Source: Taeniopygia guttata
Taxonomy: Eukaryota > Chordata > Aves > Passeriformes > Estrildidae
Assembly (NCBI RefSeq): GCF_048771995.1
Contig: NC_133032.1
Span: 32,896,001-32,960,000, forward strand
Reading direction: 5' to 3'
Length of the DNA stretch: 64,000 bases
Shown: piece after piece, positions 13,205 to 24,700 of the stretch
Layout of the letters: each line of letters opens with the position of its first letter
How positions within the stretch are numbered: the stretch's first letter is position 1
The notes under the pieces: generated by a model
Databases searched by the model: none
What the model saw: only the letters and a program-made list of their open reading frames with translations
Told to the model about the DNA's origin: nothing
Translations under genes and position numbers: made by a program

Positions 13205-13456
13205 TGTCATGAGAGGTTCAGATGGGACATTAGGAAAATGTTCTTCACTATGATGTTGTGCATCCATCACCAGAAGAGGTTAATAAAAGAGAGGTGGCAG
13301 AAACTTGTCCCTTGGAGGATTTCTAAGTTCAGCTACCACAAAAGCCACAGGTAACCACAGCTGAACCAGGACAGTGGTGCTTATGGTCCTTCCCTGAGAA
13401 GAGAGTTGAACTAAATGATCTCCACAGGGTCCTCCAGGCCCAAAGTTCTTTGATTT
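13205..13456 (+). mobile_element. CR1 LINE 3'-end fragment (decayed)
   Basis: The segment follows the 3' part of avian CR1 elements. It includes a word like GACATTAGGAAAATGTTCTT near its start and a terminal block close to GTTGAACTAAATGATCTCC, followed by a diverged version of the terminal TTC-TTTGATT motif. It is heavily mutated and lacks any coding part. The boundaries are approximate. CR1 is the main non-LTR retrotransposon of birds and usually inserts as 5'-truncated copies like this. Confidence 0.7.
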
Positions 13457-14100
13457 AACCAATGTAAACATCAGGGGTTGTACTGCTGTAAGGTTTTACC
13501 TTGTAACTGATAAATAAAATAATATCAAAGGTTGACACAAAATGTGCAGAGGGCTAGAGAAAATGATAATTCAAGCCTAAGAGCAGGCTAATTTACTCAT
13601 AAAGGACAAGTGCTATATTTTCCTGAAGGATAAAATCCTGGTGAATTACTCCTCTTGGAGAAGGACTCTCAATGGAGTGCATTATTTATCTAAGACCTTT
13701 ATTCTACTCCATCTTTTTATGATATGTCTATTGCCTTAACCTTATATAACTTTGAATTTTGGTCACTTTGTTTCCTTTTTTATTTATGGGTACAGAAAAG
13801 TGACCTCATGCTTATGAAGATCATTAATTGTGAAACTCTCTGCAATTACAGGTTGTTCTGGCTGATGTATCAATAAACTTCAAATTGCCTCCTTTATCAA
13901 CCTGAAGTTTGTGTAATTGTGTTTACCAAAAATTCAATCTCTAAATGAAATTTAATCAGGAAATAAAATCGAGAAGCTACCGAGGTCTGTTTCACATCCC
14001 ATAATCATTTTAAATAGAAGTTTAAATAGAATTGAGATTGTTTTGCTTATCTTAACTTTGAGGATAAAACATGTTTGAAAGATATTTAAATTTTCATGGA

Positions 14101-14144
14101 GTCATAGAACAATATGAGTTGGAAGGGACCTTAATGATCATCTG
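14101..14144 (-). mobile_element. CR1 LINE 3'-terminal scrap, minus strand
   Basis: The words GTCATAGAAC and TTGGAAGGGACCTTAATGATCATC match the reverse complement of the extreme 3' end of avian CR1. Only about 44 bases are recognisable. It lies in the intergenic region upstream of ACMSD. Confidence 0.75.
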
Positions 14145-14970
14145 TGAAGATTTGTTTTTGTGGAGGTTCTTCTGCTTTAAAATTATTTCCATATTAAAAC
14201 TGTCCAGTGGTTGCAACACTAATTAGATTGATATTGCATGGGATATCCAGACTTGTTGCATCTAGACCTGTTGATTTTCCCACTAGATGGCATTATGCAT
14301 TAAGTGTGAATTAATAATAGGTTGACTATAATTTCACATGCTAAAGATTTAAAAAATAAGAAATGATGAGTTGTGTCTGCTCTTAGCCTATGCTTAGAAC
14401 TGTGGCTTAAAAATCACTTGACCTACTTCTACAACCTAACAGCGACCCACTCAATCCTTAATGCATCAAATATGGATTTACTCAAAGCAATAAAGGAAGT
14501 CAGCCATGGCAACAATATCTGATCATGTGTGCACTGTGCTTTTTAGAATAAAACTTATCCAACCATTTCTGCCGTTAACATTTAAAGAGTGACTTCAATG
14601 CTGCAGATTGCTTCCTTTCTGGCTGCATGGCTTCAGCTGAAGTGATAGGAGGAGATCAGTAAAGCTGCAGTGCTGAAGATTGTTTTTCAATAAAGAACCC
14701 CACATGAACTTTTCTTTTTTTAATTTAGTATCTAATTCAGGATAGGTAATCAGAATAATTTATCACTTCAAGTTTAAATATAGAGATGCTGCTATTTCCT
14801 CCACCCAGATGAACTATTAGCAATCCCTTTACAAAATTATGTGGTGCTCAAGATTGAGGCTTCTAGAACCTAAAGTCCTGACCAGTGAAGGGCCATGTGA
14901 GGTGGAGCAGAAATCCAACACCTTCAACAGAACTGATCAGATATGTGTTATCCAGGGTACACTTCCCTGT

Positions 14971-14998
14971 ATTCTGTATTCTATATTCTGTACTCTGA
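14971..14998. repeat. Degenerate 7-bp tandem repeat (ATTCTGT)
   Basis: Four successive 7-base units read ATTCTGT, ATTCTAT, ATTCTGT and ACTCTGA. The unit resembles the ATTCTRTG terminal repeat of CR1, but no CR1 body is attached, so this may be coincidence. Confidence 0.7.
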
Positions 14999-17900
14999 AC
15001 TGGGTTTCTTCTTTATGTAGAATATAAGAGGCTCCAGACTGGAAAGGGACAATCCAATATTGCAACATTTTACTGTAAGAGAGGCGTAGAGTATGAGCTG
15101 GATGAACCAGTTCAGTTAGCCTGGGCCAATAATGGAAAAGTATCCAAGAACAAGAAATCAGGTAAATATTGGCTTAGTATTAAAAATGTCTTTTAAATCC
15201 TCATGCTGTTGGAACACATAATAGAAAAGCGGAACCTGTGCTTGTTTCTAAATTGGCTTTTGTGACAAGTACAAATTGATGCCACCTGGAGAAATTACCA
15301 AAAGATTGCCATGAAGTCAGGCTGTTAAACTGTTTGTGTTTTCTGTTTAAAACTTTATTTTCCTCATGCTATGTCCTGAAGTTCAATAAACTGTGAGTTT
15401 AATTGTCCTGTGCAGTGCATGGCTGTAGATAATGCAGTGTGTGATTCCTTGACATACATAGAAGTGTTATGGTTTGTATTTGCCTATGATGGGTGATGGG
15501 ATTCAACCTTTTTGTAACACTGTTATAAAAAATACCTCATGAGACCTGCCTTCAACCAAATTGTTGAAGTACCTACAAACTGCAGATATGAACTAGGGTA
15601 TAGATCCACTGAATTAGAGCAACTCGTTTCCTCGTGTCACTTGAGATGAAGAGATTGAATGTAGCTTTTAGTTGGTTAGTAATATTATAAATTAGTAGGC
15701 ATTAATAATTGTTAATTGTATTATTGACTAATTTTAATAAACACACATGTTTCATTACTAGGATCCAAAACTTGGGATTTCACAAATGGTATGAAATTGT
15801 ATTGCTAATTAACAGATTTTCATATGGAAAGGTTAGTGACAGAAATTTCCTTTTTTATTTAGTCAATGGTGAACACTCAATGAAAAGCAACATCCCAATC
15901 CTGGTATTTGAAGCTTGCATTGGGATCCAAATGGTTGTGCTTCAAGCCCCCAGGGGATTCCAATACACCCAGTTGTTCAATAACATACAGCAGAGACAAA
16001 CAAGCATGGTAGAAAAATGGATATTTGGAGGCATGTATTTCCTTTCTGTTCCTAAAAAAGCTGAATTACTCGAGACAAAGGGATTTTAAAACACCCATTC
16101 CCCAGACAGTGCATGATATGAATGTGTAAAACACTGATGATAAATCACCACCATGCTCAGCAGCAGCTCTCCCCAGGGCTGCTCTGACGTTGCAGCATCA
16201 GCCAGGGAGGGCCAGCCTGGGTCACATCCCACAGGCAAAGCCCAGGGCCATCAATGGGAGATCTGTGCTCCCTGGAAGCTCTGCAGCTTTGCCTGCTGCT
16301 CTACAAACTGCAGCCTGCAGCACTCACAGGGAGCTGCTCCAACATTATTTAAAAATTCCTGATTTATAATGCACATCTTGCTTTTGAGGCACCAAGCTGG
16401 CACGAGCCATCACACCTAGTCCAAAAGCAGCACTCTGGTGTTTAATTACTGAACTGCAGGCAAGGTGATTCCTCTGTGATTCCTCATTTAAATGGGTCTG
16501 TCTTTCCAGGGGATCAAAATTACTTTTCCATCTCCACTTGATTGATCTCTTCTGTAGAAACTGGGTGACTTAAGGGGTATCTCTGTTGGGTCTGAAATTA
16601 TTCATTACCATAGACTTCTTCTAAAACACCTGAAATCTTTTTCAAATGTTAAAAAGTTTAAATGAAACATTAGATGGAGATGAGGGGCAATATCCTGAAG
16701 GGGAAAACAGATCTTATTTAGGAGCAGCTTTTTTTCTGATCTTCACACTCAGAAATTAACACAGATGTTTTGATGTATCTGCAATACAGTCTTGGCTGTA
16801 GTTGTGACCAAGAAAGTGCCAATTTCTTAATCTTTTTTTTAGCAAATAAAGAAAAAACAAAATCAAGCAAATTAGTAAAGCACATTTAAACACAGCCAGG
16901 AAGTCATGGATCTATTTTAGTAATTGTGGAGAAGGTGTCTCATTCTCAGAGGGTGTTATTAGATTCCTAATGTCAGAATAAAAATCCAAAAGGCAGTACC
17001 TGCCTGTTTGTAGCTGGACTCAGCAAGTGAAAGCAGGCTCCAGAAATGCTCTGTGGAGGAATTCCTCTGCCAAACTCCCCCCTCTAAATGAATGAATAAA
17101 TGTAGCTGAAGCACAAAACCCCAAACATTTACATGGAAAACATCTGCAGAGCTGGAGGGCTCTGTGCCTTGGCCCTCACTTCCTCTCTGAAGCACTGAAA
17201 GCTCTGAGAACACTCTCCTTGTCCCCAGAATTCAGATGTGCCCAAAGAGTGTCACAGAGAGGCCTCTGCAGAGGGGAAAGTGAGGGTTTGGCTGCCTAGC
17301 ACATAGGGAAAAAAAGTTGCTAAGACAACATACAGCAGAAGTTACTATTTATTTGTTTTGGGTACCAGCCTTCTAAATAATTGAAACAATTTCAGATGTT
17401 ACCATGGGGTATTAACCTGAAAATTACGATTTTTTGGTATCTGTAAGCTTCATTCCATCTGTTCTTTCTGGCCCACGTTTATGCTGCTGGTATCTGTCTG
17501 GTTGTTGCCACTGTCCAGGAGTGAGCCTTGGCCTGGTTCATGCTTAAATAGAGTAATTTTTATTTGCTTGAGTCCAATTATGGGGAAAAAATGAAGTTCT
17601 ACTGTTTTCATACTGACATTTTAGAAAATATCTATTTAATTTACATTTTAGTATAATTTCTCTATGCAAGATAAATGCACAGTAAGTGTAAATTGCAGGA
17701 TTGCAACTGTAGTGTATTAAGATAATAATTATGCTATTTGAAGGTTAGCCATATAATTTTCTTTTATTATTTTAGAATGACAGTTGAATTTCAACTATGT
17801 AATATTTTCTAGAAATAAGGATTTTTTTTTAATGGCTTAACTTAGGTACAGAGAACACGATAATGGTCACAAATTTGTCAAAGGGCATTGTTTTGTTTCA

Positions 17901-20425
17901 CCACTGTGATTCATCACAACTCTTGTAGAATGGTGGTCACAGAGCAGTGCAGGGCTGCCAAAGGTGTCAGCAGCCCCCTGGACACCTTTACACTTCAGAT
18001 TTTAGTGACACAAAAAGGCTGTGGCAGGTCTAATAGAGAGCCCACCTGGAGAGCACCACCCTCAGCTTGTGCAACCTTGTGCAACAATACCATACTTCAA
18101 TACATACAACAGACCATAAAAAAAAATTATAAAAAACAAATATTCTTAGTTCAAAAAGGAGGGAGATAAAACCTTGAAGCTTCACTATGCAGAGTTAATA
18201 GCTGAGATCTTGGAAGCATCAGAGAGGCACCAGTACAGTGCCACACCTGAGCTAAAAATTTAGCCCAAATGCTCTGCAAGGCTCAATGGGCTCAAGATGC
18301 AGAGCAGCATCTGCAAACATCTCTGATGTTTGTCTAAACAGGGGCTCTTACAGTTGTTTGTTTCTGCAAAGGCTTTTTAATAACAAAGTGAAAAATCTAC
18401 ACTCTTCAGCATTTAATGATGAGTACACCCGCACTGCTGCCACCTTGAGCTGGTTTAGCTGGCTGTAGATTGGAGGTGTGTGTGCCTTTTGCATTCTGTA
18501 AATGTGTATAAAGGAAGCCCTGGCATTGCAGTCCAGCTGGCTGTGCAAGCCACCAGGAGCTTAGGCAGCCACACTGGAGTGTTTGGGGAATCATAATACC
18601 ACCCCACTCTGGGATACATCTTGGTTAAGGGCTTTACTGGTGTAGCTGTAGCTGGATATGTCCTCCTGGTGTAGCTGTGCTAGGTGAAATAATGTCTTCC
18701 TGAGAAGAATAGCACTTGAGAGCTACACATGGGAAGTGCTGCATGATGTAATTCCTCATGAGGAGGGAAACCATAACCATTGCAGCTCTTCCCTGCAGAA
18801 CCCAGACCACACCACTCCCACTGAAGTCTGTGTGTTTAGAGTCCCAGAAGAGGTTTAAGTTCTGTGATGAGGATAATTTAATAGGAGAGGTTTAATTATT
18901 TGATACCACAGGAAAAAAAATAAAACCAGAATTACGGACTTTTGCATCCTTTCCAAATCTGACATTTCCAAGCAGGTCTGTAATGGGAGTCTCAAAGGAC
19001 CCATGCAGTCCCCAGCACAGCCAAAGGATAACCTGTTGCTAAGCAACCAATATAAGTGTGCTGCTCAACATTTATTTCATTTGGAAAAGAACGTATTCTT
19101 TAAGTACTTCATCTTAGCTACTGAGCACAAAGAGTTTTCCACTTGTTTTCCTGCAGCTGTGCACATGTGTAAAACAGACAATTTGCACAATCAAATGTGC
19201 ACTTCCAAGAACAGGTTCCAGAGAGGAATGTGCAAAATGGAAGGTACAAAAAACTGGCACGAGTACTTTAGTACTAAGATCAGCATCCTGAATTTGCCTC
19301 TTTGTGTCTTTGTTCAGCCTAATTGAAAATGGGCTGCCTTGGAGCATGGATATGGCAGAGCTCTCTGCAGAGCTTACCAGTGTTTGTTGATGCAGAGTCT
19401 TTTGAAGATGTCAGGGTTTTCCCACTGACACAAAGAAACCTGATAAGCAAAGCCAAAGCATAACACTGAATTTCCATCCAGAAGATTCCAAATCTCAGAT
19501 TCTGCACTTTTTTCAGAAAAGCAGCTAAATAGCTTTGGAAAAGAGCACTTACTGCCCTACAATTAACACCATTTTCACTTCAGTGCTTGTCCCTACAGTG
19601 AAATAAAACCCTGTAGATCTTCTAGGCTTCTGTGTGTGTATCTGAAATCAGCCTTGGCTGAACTGTCTCTAACTAGGTTGTCCTTGAAGGAGTTGTTAGT
19701 CATGTTTTCCACTTTAGAGTACATTGGGTGCCTGCCTATCTGAAGAGCTTTCTGTTCCCAACCAGTGAAGGTCTTTCTGCTGGTGACCCAATGGATCATG
19801 CTGGATACAGAGAGGTGTCTCACTGCCCTCTGATCAAGTGGCATTTTGCCTTCAACTGGTGTGGTTTCCAAATGATGTGTTTTGACAAATGGAATGCAGC
19901 GTGGGAGTACTACAGTGTTTGCAAGCTAAGCTGTGTCTTGGGAGCAGTAACTAACAACTACAGCTTTTTTTAGAGCAGAGGAAAATGAAGCTCAGTGTTG
20001 AAATGCAGCTGAGCTCTACATGCAGTCCTGCAGCTTTGGTGACTGAAGACTCTTGGTGCCTTAGACTATTCAGGTGCACAAATCTCTCCCTGCCCCTCTC
20101 CCTCACTTCACTCTGCTTTCTGTGCTTAAGTAGGGAATTGTCTTCCAGACATCTCTTCATTGGAGGGCTCACTCTAAGTGTTTGCCTCCCAGCTGTGGAT
20201 TCAGGATGCAGAGCTCCCAGAGCTGAATTAATATTTCTTTCTTCTGACAGCTGCAGTCCATGAAGGAACACTGCTGTCACCAGGCTGACACTGCAGTGCC
20301 ACACCACACAGCGTGGCTGTCACACCTGGCAGCCTGGTCATGAAGAGATTGAGTTTGGTTTTGAGACAGAAATAATTGCTATTTTCAATCCCAGGGTTTT
20401 GATCTGTTAAAGCAAATTGTTGGCT

Positions 20426-20458
20426 TTTAGGGAACATTTAGGGAATATTTAGGGAATA
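20426..20458. repeat. 11-bp tandem repeat, three copies
   Basis: Three adjacent units of TTTAGGGAATA, the first ending in ACA instead of ATA. A short local expansion in intergenic sequence. Confidence 0.9.
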
Positions 20459-20536
20459 CTTTTCCAAAACTGCTGCTTCTTATTTTTTTGGAACATTCAG
20501 TCTTCAGTGACCTCTTGCTGCAGAGAAGTAAAAGAT

Positions 20537-20557
20537 CAACCAACCAACCAACCAACC
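20537..20557. repeat. (CAAC)n tetranucleotide repeat
   Basis: About five uninterrupted CAAC units. Simple repeat in intergenic sequence. Confidence 0.95.
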
Positions 20558-21446
20558 CTGTCACAAGAAGTTGACATGAAAAATAACTCCTGTGAAAGTT
20601 ACCTGACCAAATCAAAAGCAGACTTACTTAATGAGTGAACAAGTAGGGAAATACAAGAGTCTGGGGTTTTTTTCAAGACCAAATCAAATAGACAAGTCAG
20701 GAAAATGATAAAATAAAATGGGCCAATATGCTTATTTTTCAAGATGCTTGATTTCAAGTTGCAAGATTCACAACAGTGTTTGGGGGAAAAAATGAGCATT
20801 TTGTACTAAAAAAACTTATCAGGGAATGGTTAACAAACACATGAGGATGTTGTTGTGTGAGTAACATATACTGAAATAAAACTACAGGGGGAATAAATTA
20901 CAGACAAAAATATGGCACAAATAAAGAGCAAGGGTATCTTAAGCAAAGTGTAATTCTAAATTGAGTAAAGGGCAAAAGATGAGATGTAGTTTCACAGGAA
21001 ATCTGAAATAGCTCCAGTTAAGCTTAACTTAGGATGCAGAAGCTGTTATATTTGAAATACATCTATGTATTACTGTATAATTGAGGCATCTTGAGAGGCT
21101 GTAAGCACCATTATGCAGTAGCTTGTGTAAATATCCTGAGTGAACCAATGATGAGGAGGGGGAATATAAAATGCAGAGTGTAGATTTACCTAAAATTCAG
21201 TATTTTGGAGGGGCTTTAATATAACTTTAAAGAAAATGCAAGAGAAAAATAGAGAATAGATGAGGATGTCTGACTCTTCCAAGGGTATATTATATGCACT
21301 GCACTCTACAAATAATTTCACAACCTAAGAGGCAGAAAGGAAGAAATTCAAGTCAGCATGCTTGATACATTTATACTAACTCAATTTTATTGAATTATTT
21401 TTGTCATTTTAGAACCTGTGTAAAATAAATCCCTTCATAGGGCCGA

Positions 21447-21691
21447 TATAAACAAGTATTTTCCCTTTGCCCTCAGGACTTCCTGCTCAAACTCTTTGTT
21501 CTTTTGGAGAGCCACTCCTCTGGAATGAGGCTCTCTGGTTGGCCACTGTATCCCATTCTCCTGATAGGAGAGCAGGTGGATCTGGACAGCAGCCAAAGTG
21601 AATAACCTGTGACCCAGGGACAGCAGGGATAGCAGCACTCACACACAAAACATTAGCATTGAAGGAGTATTTCTCCTCTGGCACTTCAAAA
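21447..21691 (+). promoter_or_regulatory. ACMSD: Possible ACMSD promoter or 5' untranslated exon
   Basis: The 245 bases before the start codon contain two features that compete. A TATAAA word at 21447-21452 could place transcription start near 21477. Alternatively the pyrimidine-rich stretch ending in CCCTCAG at 21470-21476 looks like a splice acceptor, making 21477 the start of an exon with an upstream untranslated exon elsewhere. The sequence alone does not decide between them. No CpG island is present, which fits a tissue-restricted gene. Confidence 0.3.
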
Positions 21692-21748
21692 ATGAAAATT
21701 GATATTCATAGCCACATTCTACCTAAGGAATGGCCTGACCTGAAAAAG
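21692..21748 (+). CDS. ACMSD: ACMSD coding exon 1 (residues 1-19)
   Basis: Encodes [19 protein letters not shown], carrying zinc ligands His6 and His8. It ends in phase 0 at AAG followed by the donor GTAATA. Confidence 0.95.
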
Positions 21749-24700
21749 GTAATAAGAGTTTAGATATTCAGTGCCTTATGTGATCAACGACCATTTCTAC
21801 CAATGTGATTTTTGAAAGAAGAATGAAGGAAGGGTTCTGGGGTAAATATCTCTAGGTTTTTGTCTAATTTGGGATTTTTTTCCTACTGTAAAATATTTAT
21901 ATTGCACTGCTTTGAAAAGCAAGAGTCCAGTCAGAATGGGATGTAAAACTGAGCTCTGTTCCCCATTTTTTATTTATATTGACGCAATTCTTAAAGTTTT
22001 CCTTGAGTTTTTTGAGGCACAAAATTTTTGGATAATAAGGTATAAATTCCACTTTCTTCATAAAAAATAGAGCTGTTCTGTTCCATTCCTAAATGGTATT
22101 CACTTTTGTTTTAAATAAAATAAATAATCAAATATTAGACAAAATTAATGTCAAAAATAAGACAAATTCATCCACATCATTATACCCACAGGCATGAAAT
22201 CATTAACGTCAGTGGGAGTGGGGTCACTCTAAGTACAGTTAATTGATGATGACAATTTTACTAATATCTGTTATTTTTTCAGTTACTGGAAAGAATTAGC
22301 CTGTTGTATTTAAAATAGAAAATCTCAGTTGTCAAAACACTGAAGCTATAAGTGAATTTCTGTTATCTTCTTCTTGTTTTTGTTGTTCTTGTTGTTGCTA
22401 TTGTTGTATTCTTGTCTACAATATGTTTCATGTTCCTGTGAAATGTATTTTAGAATGAAGAATGTCATTTAGGTTTCGATGTAATCAATCTGAAGGGACT
22501 CCATAACTATTAGTTCTGGGTTTCTGTGATTTTAAGCAGTCCAGTTTCAGTAAATATTAGAGAGAGAGCAGCTGGGAAATGTAAATAGCATATTAGAAGA
22601 AAAAGTAATGAGAAAACCTGGCATTGAAAACATACATAGGATTATTTCTTCATTAGTTGTGAAAAATAACATCATTACGCATAAAACCTCCTGGAAAAGA
22701 ATGTTTTTTTCCTTGTTTAGATAGGAAGGCTTTTATAAATATCTATTTGAACACCCTATTTGTAATAAAAACAGCTCCTGATGAAAAACATATACACTGG
22801 ATGATGTAGGTGAGGATACAGATACTTTTAGAATAATTAGGTCTGTTTTAAATGGATAGGAGTTTAAATAGCTGTCCTAGAAAGACAAGTTGCTTTTGCA
22901 CGTTCCAGATTTTGTTGTCTTTGTGCAAAAACTTCATAAAAACACCTATAAAATTAATTCTGATGTTATATAGGTTGGGTTTTTTTTAATTAAATATTTT
23001 TGTCTGTCACTTTTGGACACAAAGTAAGTACACAAACACTTGGTAAGTTCAAAGGCCAAAAAGGAGAGCGTTTTATTCAAGCATCTGATATTTATAGAAT
23101 TCCAGAGGTGACCGTGGATTGGAGGATGGAATTACCACCTCTCCAGCCACACTGGTCAAATCAACAGTCCATCAATTCTCTCCTCTCACAAAGAAGAATG
23201 CAAACCAATCATTATTTACATGAACTGTGCATGAGAACTCCAGTGGAAATACGTAAACAGATCAGAAGGCTGAAGAAGTTTTATGAGAACTTTAAGACTT
23301 TCAAAAGAACTATAAAACAAAACACTTTTAAAAATCAGGGCAACATTTGTCTGTAAGCACTTTAAACAGACAATCAATTCACTGAGATAAAAAGACCCCA
23401 ATTCCTTGATGTACATCAAGACTAAATTCACTAATGTTAGACACTGTGGGCCAGAATTGCATTTCTTTAAACAGAGATAAAGAGGCAAATACCAAATTTT
23501 TAAAATTTAATTTCCACCTGCTAGGTTTTTTCCCTCTGTTCTGAGCAATTCAATGGTTTATTAATGGGTTCAGCATAGAAAACAACTCTCAGAATTCCCT
23601 GGAGTCCTCTGGAAATTCAAGCCATTAACACAGATCATGCAAAGAAAACCAATGAGGCATCTTAACATGCACACATTTATTTAGTGCTAAACTTCTCTCT
23701 CTTGTTTCCAGTTTTGTAAATACTGGACCATCAAACTAGAAAATTTTATTGTCAAGATATTGATTTAACAGCTTAGGAAAATATCACAAGTATAGAAAAA
23801 TAACAGAAAAAGCAGATATGGACTGTCAATACCTACAACTAATACCTGAGGGGAAGAAGGAATAAAATAAGTTCAAAGTCAGACCAGTGAGTTTATCTGT
23901 TGCCTATGGGCTCCTTCAGTACCCCTTTCAGATACTTGTTTTCTGCTCAGCTTACAATTGCAATTATAATGGATCTAGTTTAGAGTTCTCTTTAGTTGTC
24001 ACTTATTAAATTTTTCCAAATTTTCAGTATTTTTATATGTGTATAAACCCACAAATGCATAAATTTAAATGAAATCTACATAGTTGCGTAGTTAAACAGA
24101 GCACACAGCCTCTGTGATTGCATCTCTGGCTAAGGTCAGGAGGTTTGGCTCTTCACACCCACATTAGGAAAGCTCACATTGGCACTAAGTGATGATTTGG
24201 TATCACGGGAAATTCAGGACTGTGTCCAAATTGTTGACACTTCAGCAAAACAAATGCTTGCTCTTGCTTAGTCTCATTTTTTGGAGAAATAGGAATCATG
24301 AGCATTGCTTTCACTCAGGGATTTCAAGAGTTCACAACTTTCTAGTTGATAATTTATGAAAGTAAAAGGAAATCAGCACCTTATGTAGGTTTTGCGTTTT
24401 TTGCATAAACAATTCTGAATCTCTCTGAAAGAATCAACGAGCATCTAAGCTTTCCCTTTTTAGCTTCTCTTCCCTGTTTAAATATTAATAGACAAGAGGC
24501 TGACCTTCACTCCTGCTGCTGAGTCATGGAAGCTGAAAAGAGGAATCAATGCATCTTTGTGCTAATGATTAACTGGTCACAGATTGGAAATTCGTCAGCT
24601 CAATTTTCACACTGCCAGATGCTTAATTTAATATTTTCAGTGTCAGAATTATTTCAGTTAGAACCTCAATGTAGTAAGCAACTTGAAGCATTTTTAAAGC

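Larger units (their letters stand above)
4881..21691. other. Intergenic region between TMEM163 and ACMSD
   Basis: About 17 kb between two divergently transcribed genes. The TMEM163 5' leader lies at its left edge, and the ACMSD 5' leader and promoter at its right. It is mostly AT-rich, apparently unique sequence with short ORFs that show no domain or codon signature. Supported elements are a near-perfect hairpin (5933-5998), an A tract (7526-7549), a TTCC/TGCC repeat (7799-7860), a 30-bp tandem duplication (10594-10649), CR1 pieces (13205-13456 and 14101-14144), a 7-bp repeat (14971-14998) and small repeats near 20426 and 20537. Liver or kidney enhancers of ACMSD could lie here, but I cannot identify them by reading. 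Confidence 0.6.

Noticed and set aside
15709-16089. 126-codon plus-strand ORF upstream of ACMSD
   Set aside because: No domain or family resemblance and AT-rich composition. Nothing marks it as a gene.
23000-23356. 118-codon plus-strand ORF in ACMSD intron 1
   Set aside because: It is antisense to an LTR-like segment, and its codons cover the putative promoter and poly(A) signals.
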